A stretch of DNA of 64,000 nt, taken from positions 25,367,355-25,431,354 of the forward strand of contig NC_090183.1 in the NCBI RefSeq assembly GCF_024679245.1, read 5' to 3'. Every line of letters starts with the position of its first letter. The stretch's first letter is position 1. The notes below the pieces were generated by a model. It saw only the letters and a list, made by a program, of their open reading frames with translations, was not told where the DNA came from and did no database searches. Below are positions 49,628 through 63,907 of the stretch, one piece after another. Made by a program: the position numbers and the translations under genes. This DNA is from Pseudorasbora parva (taxonomy: Eukaryota > Chordata > Actinopteri > Cypriniformes > Gobionidae).

Positions 49628-50408
49628 GATACAATGTAGGCAAAACCTAACCCAGACACAAAAACACAAAATAATGCACTCAAAAATACATCCCTTATTT
49701 TGTGTCCAGTTTGGGGTAATGTCATCAAATATTAATAATGCCAGTCAGTGTGTGAAAAATCATGGTGGGCTGACATACAGTATATCTGTGACAGACAGTG
49801 CGACAGTGTCTGTGCAGAGGAGACAGCTTCCTTCTCACTCACTGATGGAGTTTCAGCGGCGCCTGCTCTCAGATCACTTAATGCATCAGTCTAATAACCT
49901 TTTAATGTCTGTATTATGGCGGTCATTTAATATTTGCTCTCGGAAAGATGCGCATGTAGATCAGCAATGACTGTAATGATGATAATGATAATCATATGCT
50001 CATAAGCCACTATCTTAAAGCATTGCATTACTGTGCTCACCGGTGGTTAAAATTAAGAGCTTTTAGCCATAATGGCTACAGAAAAATAACCGCTTGCATT
50101 TCTGCTAATGTAATTTCTTTATTCCATGCATGTGCAATTTCATTTCACAGCATTTTGTTGACACTGCTTTTTCTTATATATGTTTCCCCCCTTGTCTTAT
50201 TCCATCTTAGCAAGTGGGTCTAAAATGTGGGCCATTTGCATGAGTTATGCTAATTTGTTAGGGCAACGAATGCATTAATTTCATTAGCAAATGGCCTCAA
50301 AGCAATAATTACCAGAGTAGGTGTGTCACAAGCAATCATGTTAAATTTTGCCAGTTAATTATTAAGATTTTGTTCGGAGAGACCTAGATTTGACATGAGT
50401 AGCCGAAG

Positions 50409-50414
<6 letters not shown>
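49628..50414. other. Non-coding with a candidate conserved element
   Basis: The segment 50225-50390 is free of repeats and holds TTTGCATGAGTTATGCTAAT then TAATTTCATTAGCAAATGGC: a POU octamer (ATTTGCAT), a second ATGCTAAT octamer-like site and homeodomain-type TAAT cores. A splice-flanked coding frame is absent. The enhancer role is inference. Confidence 0.35.

Positions 50415-50482
<68 letters not shown>
50415..50482. repeat. (GA)n microsatellite
   Basis: About 34 GA units. Confidence 0.97.
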
Positions 50483-50490
<8 letters not shown>

Positions 50491-50928
50491 AAAGAAAGTT
50501 AATGTTCTCCAGCAGCTAAGGTAAGGTGTATGTTGTTGTGTTGAAGGGAGAATGGAGTTGGCAGGAGGAAGAGTGGTGGGCTTGGGTTGGTTTGCATGTT
50601 GACAGCTTACATTCTGGACTAATTACCGCAAATAGCACTGGGCTATAGCTGGTACTCAGTGAATCCAGAGGGGTATAATTATAAGAGAAAGGAGGGCAGG
50701 GGCTACTGAAGCGATCTCTGCTCCCATTGATTGGAGTCCACTCGATGAGGAGGGGAAAAGTTTCTCCTTAATTGTCAGCCTTGCACTTTGGCCAATGAAG
50801 ACTGAGGAAAATATTTTTGAGATTTTTGAGTTCCTAGATAAACAGCAGTGTTTTTTTTTGTCGTGTTTATCAGTCTCGTTTTGCAGTAAAAATATGAAAA
50901 AGTCTTAAAATTTGACACATTATATTGC

Positions 50929-50929
<1 letters not shown>
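50483..50929. other. Non-coding spacer
   Basis: The part 50570-50800 is non-repetitive (GGACTAATTACCGCAAATAG) and may be conserved. No gene. Confidence 0.3.

Positions 50930-50997
<68 letters not shown>
50930..50997. repeat. (AAT)n microsatellite
   Basis: About 22 trinucleotide units. Confidence 0.97.
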
Positions 50998-51103
50998 TAA
51001 CTAGAAATAATAAGTGTGTATATAAAAGTCTAAATAGGAAAAAAGTCACATTGTGATATTAAAAAGTCAAGATAGAACCTTGACAAATAGTCACCTCTTT
51101 GTG

Positions 51104-51105
<2 letters not shown>

Positions 51106-51167
<62 letters not shown>
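51106..51167. repeat. (AT)n microsatellite
   Basis: About 31 AT units. Confidence 0.97.
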
Positions 51168-51177
<10 letters not shown>

Positions 51178-54100
51178 TGCCACAGTTACTAATCTGATTA
51201 CTGATTACTCCTTTAAAAGTAACTTAGTTACTTTACAGATTATTTGATTTTAAACGTAACTAAGTAGGATTACAGGTTACTTGGGAAAGCTTCATTATTT
51301 TGCTTAAGATATCATCGCTGCCCAATGAAACTCATGGAACTGCGTATTTCAAAAGCAGTTGAATGTAGAATTTTAAGCGTTTATTTGCGCATCTTCTCAG
51401 TTAATAACGGCTCTGTGTAGTATCAGCTGCTCTATGTAAAATCACAAATCTGAGGGAATTTACCGCTGATTAGAGAACCAGTTTTACTGACGAGATGTGC
51501 ATTAACGATCGGCCGAACGTGATCGGAGCAGCCCTACACTTCAGGCCTAATGCATAAAATGTAGACTTAATTGTTTGGCTGACTCTATTCTATTTTTCTA
51601 TACACCTTCCTCCTCATTGTTGACCCTCGCAATCGCCTCAATAACAGCCCTATCATAGTTAACATTCATCAATTCACACAGCTCCTTTACAGAGACAGAC
51701 ATACTGAAGGAAGGGAGAAAAATAGATTAGAAAAAATAAAGCGCTTTGCCCAGTTAACATTGTTTCACTTCACTTCAGAAATCCGTGCGTTAACATTTTC
51801 ACAATACAATGAAACTTCACATGACCGGCGAGATGCTTCCACAGGGTGGGAGATACGCGCCGTGATTGACAGCTTTGACACCAAATGGATATAGCCTACA
51901 TGAAAATCAGATGAGATGTTTTCACAACTTTTCATTGGTCATTTAGATATTTAGATAGACATTTAGATATGTGAAGCGTACAGTATACGGAAATTAACCT
52001 GGACATCCAATCCGTAGAAAAATCTACAAATCGCCAAAATGGACATACGTGGTTTTCATCAGACAGCGAGAATATATTCTCTGTAGTCTTGATTTTATAA
52101 CCATTTTTCTAGTTTAAATGACGTTTAGGTTTAATTGATTGATTGATTGATTACTCACACATACTGATAAAGAAAGTCTTTTCTAGTGTTCTTGTATTAT
52201 TTTATACATCAAAAGACAATGAAGTCACTTATCAAGTGTCAGCTGTTCGAGCATCATTTTGTAACTTTATAATATTCACTGTCAGCTTGATCTCACGCTT
52301 TTGATGTTCCTCAGGACTGTGTATTTATCATCTTGGCGGCTGTCTTTGAATAAGAGGTTGGCACCTACACTCATCCTCTTCCACTCAAGGCATAAATCTC
52401 CAGGTCTTCCTCTAAAACTCTTTTTAGGGTTAATTCCTCTAGTTCTTATCCACTGACACCCTTTAAAACTTTTCCCTCCCTCTGTCTCTCAAGTGTCTCC
52501 TTAAAAGTGAGCATGCTTTTTTTCTCGTCTATCCACCACTTTTGGGAAGAAAAAAAAATGTTAATCATTACTTGAATTCAGATGAAAAGGAGCTTATCCC
52601 GTGAGATGGATGAGACCAGTAGCTGCTTTCCTCGTCATTTAGCTAAAAGCAGTATGTGATGTTTGCACAATGATTCTGTCCAATGCATCCGTACACTTCT
52701 TTTTCTTTGCTGGTCTTTGTAGACCAATATGATGTAAAACGAGTGGATATTTCATGCGATGAACTTCAGACATTATAGGAGGACTTCTTGCTACTACTGT
52801 CTGTTTTTGTGAATTAGCAGTGTTCTAATAATTAGTGAACTGCCTTTAGCGTTCCAGCCATCATGGTACCTCATATGCAGTGCCGGCGCCACGAGGGGGC
52901 CCAAGGGGGTCTGGCCCGACCACCTTGGTCACTGTGCACCCCTCACCTTTGGTCACCCCACTTAGCCCTGAGCTAGGCAGGCTACTGCCCTGGGAAGATG
53001 TCCCACTTAGAATTATAGGTTACGAGATGGCGAGTGGATGGGTGTAGGCTGTCAAATACATGAAAACGTATTGTTTTCATTTCAGTTTTTTTTTTTTTTT
53101 TTTTTTTTTCAGTCAGGTTCAAGAGCATATATATATATAAGAACGGAATAGCGCTTTATAGATCTAATGAGAGTTAATAGCTAATAGGCTAATCTTTGAA
53201 AATAATAAAAATTGCAGCAATTTACAGACAGATGCAGTTTTATTTTTTAATGTTAACCATCAACGCAGAAGTGCGGGCGGCATGATTGTAGTCTCAGATA
53301 ACAATTCTACAATTAGAGCTTTCCTAGAGATTTTCTAATTTGTTTGAAAAAATAATAAAAATAAATACATATTAATAAACTGCATAAATGCATTTGTTGT
53401 ACTATTGAATGATGTATTCATTACATTATAACCTAAATGATTAGGTTGCCTATAAGCATCATGGTTATGATTTTCTTTTTGTCATGTACAATTAAAACAA
53501 AACTAAAAAACATGCTTGTGTATTTATGACATCAATTACTGGTTCATTTATTCAGTAATGTAAAAATATTCGTTTTAGAATCAGGTAGGCTAACAGTGCT
53601 TCCGGTGCTTCCGGTGCTTCCAGTAGGCTATATTACAGAGCTGTCAACAAAGAAAAATCAGAATGCATGCCTTCGGTTAAAGAACACCAACTACATTTTA
53701 TTAAATTGTATATACATTAATGTATAAGTTTTATGTTTTCTTCCCCCCCCCCCCCCTTTTATTCGTTGCACCTGTTTCGGAATATTGCTTCACTAGACTA
53801 TTTAGATCAATTAATAGGTCTATTCAGAAACTAGTGTGGTTATTTATTTATTTTTTTATCTTTTTTTTTCTGTTGATTGAATTCAAATTTCAATTTGGTA
53901 TTCAATTTTAGATACAGTTTTGTATGGTTGAGAAATCAAAAGAGAACTAAAGTGCAAGAAGAAAGCAAAAGAATGTCATTTTTTTCCATTTAAGTGTACT
54001 GCGCTGGCTAATTAAGCAGTCTGATGCAATTTGTATCGCTAAGACCTTCTGTCGGTATGATGCAGTCTGACTGGAGAAGGTCATGAGGTTGCTGGTGGAA

Positions 54101-54600
54101 TTCGAGCCTAATGAAGCTACTGGACTGAATGAATAAGTTGGGATAGTTGATTTACTTTGCATCAGCACTGCAGCCAACCATTGTTCCCGATTGCAGTGTG
54201 CTTGGGATTTGCTAGTTTAACTCCTCTTATTTAACCCCTGTGCCCCTCTTCCTCCATCTCTCCACTCCTCCCCACCTCAGGCTGAACTCATTTGGGTTCC
54301 TGCATGGGAAGGTCCTGGGGCGGATTCAATCAGCCACAGCCTTAATTGGCTCTCAGGCATTCAAATTGAAACCGATGGAGAACTAATAACAATTGTACTA
54401 CTGGTTTGTAGCTGTAGAGGCCGAGGGAAAATTAGTTGCGGTGCCAGAGCGTTGCACTTTTTAATTGCAGGCAGGATTTTGGTGAGTTTGGTTGAGAGAA
54501 CCATTAAACACACACACGCACATGCACACACCCCAAGGGCTCTTCTTTGTTTCCGCGACCTCAGAGTGATTTTGTAACATGGCTGTGTCTCTGACTGGAA
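51168..54600. other. Non-coding stretch
   Basis: A CAGTGTTGG-type element fragment lies at 51176-51290. A (GATT)4 run lies at about 52135-52151, a T-run at 53085-53109, three tandem GTGCTTCCG units at 53597-53625, and a C14 run at 53743-53756. A candidate transposon end GCAGTGCCGGCGCCA lies at 52879. The part 54270-54480 (TTCAATCAGCCACAGCCTTA, ATTGGCTCTCAGGCATTCAA) looks like a conserved non-coding element. No exon supported. Confidence 0.35.
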
Positions 54601-54619
54601 TTTCTAGTGGCCATTTGTC

Positions 54620-54628
54620 TTTGTGTGT

Positions 54629-54659
<31 letters not shown>

Positions 54660-54661
54660 GG
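54620..54661. repeat. (GT)n then G19 run
   Basis: A short GT array runs into 19 G, at the edge of the CA-associated repeat. Confidence 0.95.
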
Positions 54662-55797
<1,136 letters not shown>

Positions 55798-56045
55798 GTA
55801 ACACTTTACAATAAGTTTTCATTTTTACAATTAGATAACATGAACTAAGAATGTGCAAACGTCTACAGCATTTAATATTGATAATTTGAACATTTACTAA
55901 TGCATTTTTTAAATTAGAAGTTGTATTCATTATTAACATTAGTTAATGCATTGTGAAATAACATGAACAAATGTATTTCTATTAACACTAGCAAAGAATA
56001 ATAAATGCTGTAAAAATAATTTTTTCACTGTTAGTTACAAAAAAA
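55798..56045 (-). repeat. Abundant cyprinid repeat, AACACTTTACAATAAG type
   Basis: AGTAACACTTTACAATAAGT then ATTAACATTAGTTAATGCAT. I recognise this as a very common fish non-autonomous repeat. The right end is not resolved. Confidence 0.5.
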
Positions 56046-56147
56046 AAACGTACTTGCAGATAATACAATATTAATGAAATAAAAGACTACTTAAGTGGAT
56101 TTAAAGAGAGTAAACTTTCACAATGTTTCACAATGTAAATATAAATA

Positions 56148-57674
<1,527 letters not shown>

Positions 57675-57815
57675 TCCCGTAATGGCAAAATTACATGTTC
57701 AGCTCCAGTCCTCAGTGTTACATGATCCTTAAGAAATCATTCTAATATGCTGTTTTAGTGCTCAATAAATATTTCTATTTTATGTTGTTTATTATCAGTG
57801 CAGCATTTATTTGAA
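57675..57815 (-). repeat. Common cyprinid interspersed repeat, copy 2
   Basis: The complement of the repeat at 165-320: CTCCAGTCCTCAGTGTTACA then TGATCCTTAAGAAATCATTC and TAATATGCTG. Confidence 0.65.
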
Positions 57816-58069
57816 ATAGATTTTTTTGGAACTTTAGAAATTATTTTTGACTCACTTGTTTCAATTAAATTTTCCCTTGCTGAATGAAACAATTAAACAA
57901 ACATATATTAGCCTACTGTCTTATGTCTGATATTATGTGTTTGGAAGGTGTTTATTTCCAAAGCAGTTTAAAACTAGCTGTGTTTCTTGGAAGTCAAAAC
58001 CATAATCTTGGCATAACTAACACTATGTGTTAACAGCTGAGCTACAGGAAAGTTGTACATTAGAAATTT
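57816..58069. other. Non-coding spacer
   Basis: Nothing recognised. Confidence 0.4.
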
Positions 58070-58174
58070 GAGTTCACTTTCAGTCAGTACACTACGAGTT
58101 ACGTCAGTAACTGACGTAACGTCTCCGTTCCCTTTCAGTCAGTACACTACAAGATAGGTCAGTTACTGTTCGAA
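58070..58174. repeat. DIRS-like end fragments, left of insertion
   Basis: CTTTCAGTCAGTACACTACG, AGTTACGTCAGTAACTGACG and TAACGTCTCCGTTCCCTTTC. The CGTCTCCGTTCCCT core is shared with the DIRS right extension at 28417-28428. No coding part. Confidence 0.6.
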
Positions 58175-59228
58175 CAACCTGGTCTCACATGTTTCCGAGA
58201 AATCAACACGGACCCTTAACTCAAAAATCTGTGGTATTTTCAAGGAATCGCCGAAAATTCTGTGATGGGTTCACAGAAGTGATGCCTATGTAAGTCAATG
58301 ACAGTCAGCATCCGTGGTCTACACACGGATTCCCAACACACATTTATTTGCATTTGTAAAAGTACACATGATTTTATGAATATTTATAGCCTACTTTTAT
58401 ATTTCGGAGCAACTAACTCCACTCCTACCCTAAACCTACCCACTCAACATTATAAAACACATAACAGGCAAATAAATGTACAGTCACAGTTATTTATTGC
58501 AAAAACGGACCAGAAACAGTAGAGAAGTATTAACTCATGTTGCATTCCAAGTCTTCTGAAGTCATACGATATCTTCATGAGAAGAACAGAGTTGATCTTA
58601 ATGTTTTAATCTTTGAAATGATGACCGCGCTCCACACACGCACTCGTTCATATTTCTCATGATTCAAATGATACAGACGACAGCATGATGACGCGATCGG
58701 TCACGAGACACACGAGAGCCAATGCCATTTTACAATCAAAGCGGACGTAATGACGCAATTGGTCACGCGACACACGACAGCCAATGCTGTCAAACCTTAC
58801 CTGATGTGTCTTACGGCAGCAATATTTAAAATGTATTAATATTCGCCGGATGGACTCAACGTTTCTGATCGTTTTTGGGGATTTTCTTCACACAAATCAA
58901 TCGTTTGGCCTCTGAACACTTGGAATATTTGTGTTGTTTAAATTGTGCCTGTGTATCTGCCTGTTATATCCTGTTTTATTATATGGGTAGGTTTAGGGAA
59001 GGGATTGAGTTACTTGTTCAAAACGTGTTTAAATAAAGAGAAAAGAAAAGTAAATAAAATTATGGTGACTGAATCAAACTGACGAATATAAGTGGTTGGA
59101 ACAGGGAATCCGTATGTGGACCACGGATGCTGCCTGTCATTGACTTACATAGGCATCACTTTCGTGAATCCATCATTTTTGAGTTAAGGGTCTGTGTTGA
59201 TTTCACAGAAATCTGTGAGGTCAGGTTG
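58175..59228. mobile_element. 1054-bp TIR element with GTTCGAA target duplication
   Basis: Ends CAACCTGGTCTCACATGTTT and, complemented, CAACCTGACCTCACAGATTT. The inverted homology continues about 150 bp (AAATCAACACGGACCCTTAA; GCCTATGTAAGTCAATGACA; CAGCATCCGTGGTC). GTTCGAA flanks it at 58168-58174 and 59229-59235. It carries no transposase. The pre-insertion sequence ...AGTTACTGTTCGAATGA... is seen uninterrupted, complemented, at about 59350-59370. Confidence 0.85.
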
Positions 59229-59560
59229 GTTCGAATGAGCGAAACCCCCATTCCGTCAGTAACGGACATAATGTCTCCGTACCCTTCTTTTAGGGAATGA
59301 GGGTTACATACGTAACCGAGATGTTCCCTAAAGGGAATGGAGACTGGGGGTTCATTCGAACAGTAACTGATGTAACGTCTCCATTTCCTTCCTTTAGGGA
59401 ACAAGGGTTACATATGTAACTGAAACATTCACTTCGAGTTACGCCAGTTACTGACGGAATAGTTGTTTTGCTCATTCCATCATTAACTGATGTAACATCT
59501 CCATTCCCTTCCTTCAGAGAATGAGGGTTAAATACGTAACAGAGATGTTTTGCAACATTC
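59229..59560. repeat. Cluster of DIRS-like end fragments
   Basis: Three diverged copies of the DIRS right-end string occur: TTAGGGAATGAGGGTTACAT with ACGTAACCGAGATG (59291), TTAGGGAACAAGGGTTACAT (59395), and TCAGAGAATGAGGGTTAAAT (59515). Between them are inverted pieces (AACATTCCCTAAAGG-like) and CAGTTACTGACGGAAT blocks. It is ITR/internal-complementary-region material without any ORF. Confidence 0.7.
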
Positions 59561-61539
59561 CTTTCTTCTTCTTGCTCTCACTGTTCCAGGCCTTATTGTG
59601 GTGAAGTGAAGATTACATTTTGCTACTGTGGTAACATGCCCCTTAATTAAAGGCAGAACTGATACATATGCAATGAGACTGCATATTACACTGGCAGATA
59701 AGAAGGAGTTTATTTGATAAACTACAAAGAAAGCATCCATTCACATCGAAACAGCCTAGGCTACATGATAAACGGCACTAAAAGTCTTATGAATTATTCT
59801 GAATTCGCAGCAATCAGGTTTTAAAGTGGCAGTAAATCCAGTCTAAATAGGTTCATTCATTATTCTCTCCGGTGTGGCCGGGATACTTAAAGAGTGTTAT
59901 GTCTGGATTGTCCCACGCTCTGCTGTGTTCAAGCGGACGGTGTTCTGGCTTGACCTGATATACGGTGCGACTCGAATTACGGAGACGGAAATGTCGTCGT
60001 CATCTTGTTAGTATTCTGATGTAAGCCTGAGGCACGGGTGTCAGATGCTCTCAAAATTTACAGCTCAATTTGGAAACCACAGATACAGCTGAGCATGGCT
60101 TTGGGGTGACTTATAATGAAAATACCAATCCACATTAGCTCCACTTGCCACAAGCAAAATGTTAATATCAGAGCAGAAAATAAGTGAGAGAGGGAGATAG
60201 AGAGAGATTGAACAGAGACACATCAGAAAGAAAAGGAAGTTTGGTGTCCATGAAAGACTTCCAATGTTACCAGCAACTTTGAAGCTGGCTGAAGGTCTTC
60301 CCTGGTTGTTGGACAGATATTTGACACATTCATTGATTGGTGAATTATTGGTGGATTTTCAATGTCTGGCAACAGGCTTTAGCATTTGTGTCAAAATAAA
60401 ATTGTGTTAAGATTTTTTTTTATATATATATATTATGAATGTGCAGGGTATGATCTGCTTCGTTAAGTTCACGTTCCAGGGGAAAGAGGCACAGTTTTGG
60501 GAGACAAGTTTTAACTTTAGGATCCCTCCATTTGGTTCATCCTTACTCTGCCTTCTGGCTCCAACTAAATTAAAGACTTTTTGTTCCATCCTGATTTTCC
60601 ACTGGGCCTTTAATGTCATGCTTCTTTCAGAAGGATATTGCCAGTGATTCTTACAAATAATAAAGGGAAATGAATGTATTACTGTCTGAGCACAATGAAA
60701 ACATATTTATCCTCAATCTCCATGTGAATTGCCCTAGCTCAAATAGTCTTCGATTGAATACCGCAAACATATTTGCATAAGCTTTGAATTTAGAGTCCTC
60801 CTCAGGCTCCCAGAATTGTCAAAGCCTCTCTCTCTCGCTCTCTATTGTCATCATTTGAGCGTGGTGAAGTGGTATTGCTGATGTATATGATTATCTTAAC
60901 TAAGACCAACAAATGAACAGAAATTGTGAACAGGCACACCCCTTTTTCTCTTGCACTCTAATCTATCTTGCAAGTCAGTGATTTTAGGGGCTCACAGTAC
61001 TTCAGTAACAGAAATAAAACTTATTTTGATATTTATTTTTTGGTCTATAACATGCAAATATATGCATTTTTACAGTAAGCTGTAAAAAGTGGATGTGCTA
61101 TTAAAAAGCTTTTTCTGCCTGGCCTGACATTTCAAAAATTGGTTCCAGGTGAATTTAGTCATACTAAATACTATATTTGACTTGAATGATTCACATTAAT
61201 GTAGATGTTATCATGCAAAATGCATTGTTTAGGTTGTGTGTATGAAAGACCGATGGTATTTGCCACACTTTTTCTCGAATGAGAAATGTTTTTTCTATTT
61301 TTTCTCTCTATTTTTTCAGAATGTTTTTTTGTGAGAATTAATTAATGTCCTCTTGTTACGTTGTGATTTAAGGAAAAGCCCTGCTATTTCAGGCTCCGGC
61401 CTCTGGCCTCCAGTTGTTAAAAATTAGAATACTATTTCAAAAGCTGGTATTAAGCATTATTTATTCATACCACATTTAAATTGTCTGTTCTGGTTGTGGT
61501 AAATCACATAAATAACAGTCTTTAAGGGTGAAGTCAGTT
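59561..61539. other. Non-coding stretch
   Basis: Short AT and CT tracts lie at 60420-60431 and 60822-60842. 70-codon frames on both strands at 60407-60647 show no domain. No gene. Confidence 0.35.
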
Positions 61540-61890
61540 GTCCGACCACCAGTAGTGGAGCCAGGAGAGTTGGAGACCCAGGCGGAACCAAGTAGATACT
61601 GTAGACCCGGAAGTCTTTTCCCAGGTGGAGCCAAGGCAGAGCTGGAGACTTGAAGATCTACGGCAAATCTGCGTAGCAGAGTGAAGTTAACAGAAGAGAA
61701 GACAAGAGACAGAAGGAAGCTAGTGGAGGCAGGAGAGGGATGCTGGGTGGGACCATCACAGATGAAGGAGACTTGAAGCTGGGCAATACCAGTGGAGAAA
61801 CAGGAGACTTGGAGCTAAGAGGTACCAGCAGATACACAGAAGACTTGGAGATAGGCAGGACCAGTGGCGACAGGAGACTTTGGAGAATTA
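61540..61890 (+). repeat. Degenerate minisatellite, ACCAGTGG...GGAGACTTGGAG
   Basis: Units of about 28-45 bp share ACCAG(T/C)(G/A)GA and AGGAGACTTGGAGCT-like cores (for example near 61560, 61760, 61800, 61840 and 61870). Highly purine-rich on this strand. Some fish transposons have such 5' repeat regions. Confidence 0.6.
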
Positions 61891-61959
61891 TTCATTTAAA
61901 ATTGTGAAATAACATTACAGAGGTCACCCACTAGAATGGAAGATGCTGTCTGCTCATGC

Positions 61960-62130
61960 ACATGGTAAGACATATTGTTAGACTCCGGCTCCTAGGCAAT
62001 GTTATTTTCAGGCGTCAGCTCTGGCGCTGGCAGTGAGGCAGTCTCAGGCTCTGGTGGGCTCTGGCAGAATGTGATGGGTATGTTAGACAGCTGGCTGGGC
62101 TTTAAGTTAGGAGTGGGGCTGGTGAAGTCT
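61960..62130 (+). repeat. CTCTGG-rich degenerate repeat
   Basis: GTCAGCTCTGGCGCTGGCAG, then AGGCTCTGGTGGGCTCTGGC. Probably part of the same element as the minisatellite. Confidence 0.45.
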
Positions 62131-62500
62131 TCCTCTGCCCAGACGGTCTTGTAGAGGTATCCTCATCTCACAATCACCCACTCAAGTTATTCTGCAAGCT
62201 CCCTCTAGTACCTTCCTAGGGCAAGCATGCTTTGGACCACTTTGTTGAGACTGGTGTAATAAAAGACGGAGAGTGAGCGGTCAGGGAAGTGTGTGAGACA
62301 CGGCAGGTCTATGAAACCCCTTGTGTGGATTGCAGGAATGTCCATTTTTTTCCCGTTTCTTTTGGTTCGGTTCACAGCACAAACAGGTACAGAACTAAAC
62401 CAAAACAGAACATGTAACTGAGGCCAGCTAGTACTTGCTGTGCAAGTAAACCTCACTCCTCTGATGTCAAGAGACGCTCTAGCGACTAATGCTAGGAGTT
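62131..62500. other. Non-coding spacer
   Basis: No gene recognised; an 83-codon minus-strand frame has no domain. Confidence 0.35.
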
Positions 62501-62504
62501 GCAG

Positions 62505-62575
62505 CCTTTAGCCTCATTATTAGAGTGTCCGACTCTCATGCCGGCGGACTCGGGTTCGAGTCCCACTTGCAGCGG
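62505..62575 (+). repeat. tRNA-like sequence (pseudo-tRNA or SINE head)
   Basis: An A-box-like TTAGCCTCATTATTAGAGTG is followed, about 25 nt on, by B box GGGTTCGAGTCCC (62552-62564). The anticodon arm does not pair properly (GTCCG and CGGAC are 13 nt apart), so it is not a working tRNA. Confidence 0.5.
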
Positions 62576-62715
62576 GCGGTTCAAACCAGAAGGGTTACAC
62601 ATACGTGACCGTAAGCTTTCATAAACTTAATACACTACAGTCTCTGGGCTAACAGCATTCCAGAGACCAATAATTTAATGATTCTTAAAAGATAAATCAC
62701 TGTTTGGCCATCTGG

Positions 62716-63482
62716 TAGCCTGACGTGGTTATACTCAATTCTAGTCAGAATATGAGTCTGAAACTGCTCCATTGGGCTGTGATTATGGGGCGTGTTACAA
62801 CCGAACAAGGAAATACATCAACTTGATAGAGCTACAACCAATCAGAGCAACAAAGCGACGCATTGTCAAATGTCAACAGACAGAGCTCAACTGCACTATA
62901 CGTTGCCAAGTCCGCGTTTTTTTCAGTGGGTTGACGCGACTATTATGTGATATATAGACTCATAAGTGCGAATTTTAGCAGGCAACCATGCCAAAATAAC
63001 ACACATTTTACCCCCCAAACGTCATTTTCCCCCGGAGAACCCCCCGAGAAGCTATTGTTTAGGGCTAGTAGTTGGCGGATTTTGTTGTAAAAACTTGGCA
63101 ACCCTGTCTGCACGCGAGCTGAAATCAGGCTGGAATACACGATCTTTGCCGGTGTTGTAAAAACAATTATAATAATTTAATGATACACAGAGTACTTACC
63201 CAACATGATCATTTCTGAGAGAAATTGTGAAGGGGAATGTATATACAAACAAGCTCTCCGTTTAGGATTCGAACAAATATAATCCAAGCGCCTTTGATGA
63301 CGTGCATGATTATGTTACTGTTGATCATCTGTCCGTCATCGTCTAAAGCCCGCCCTGATGATTTCATTGGTCCGAACAGTTTCTGTTCGGAGATAATTAC
63401 TCCTCTATGGATTGATTCCAGACCGAACTGCCTGTCCTAAAAAATATGTGGGCGGGACTAAGTTCGACTGGCATCCAGGCTA
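62716..63482. mobile_element. TAGCCTG element with 9-bp TSD, copy 4
   Basis: Starts TAGCCTGACGTGG, ends CATCCAGGCTA, and is flanked by perfect GCCATCTGG (62707-62715, 63483-63491). Colinear with copy 1 (14548-15097) but 217 bp longer. Most of the extra sequence is at about 63115-63335, which copy 1 lacks. No transposase is encoded. Confidence 0.87.
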
Positions 63483-63491
63483 GCCATCTGG

Positions 63492-63905
63492 TATTTCAGC
63501 ATGGAGATATTATCTCCAATATAGAATACCATTATAATTGTTCTATACTTTTACAGCACCCGCAAGTGTATAGTAGTACAGGTGTTTTTGTTTTGTAAGT
63601 TTTTTTGCTCTTGGCATCTGATTGAGCAATTGCAACTGGAACGGGTGACACGTGCTGTCAGATTTAACAAGCGGATGGCCACATACCTCAAAGTTTTGGC
63701 TACAAAACACTTTTGAATTCTGTCACACTCAATGGGGAAAGTTGTTACAATAGACCTGCCGTTTATAGTTTTTTTTTTTTTAAATAAGAACAGCTGTTCC
63801 CATAAATTAAATAGAGCAGTTAAACAGTAAAACCATCATTTTAAGATTTTTTTTTTTTTTTTTTACAGATTTAAATTAATTAATTAAAATGTAAATGAAC
63901 AAGGT

Positions 63906-63907
<2 letters not shown>
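63492..63907. other. Non-coding spacer
   Basis: T and A runs at 63768-63785 and 63847-63864. No gene. Confidence 0.4.

Noticed and set aside
62505..62575. A functional tRNA gene
   Set aside because: The A and B boxes are present, but the anticodon and acceptor arms do not pair.
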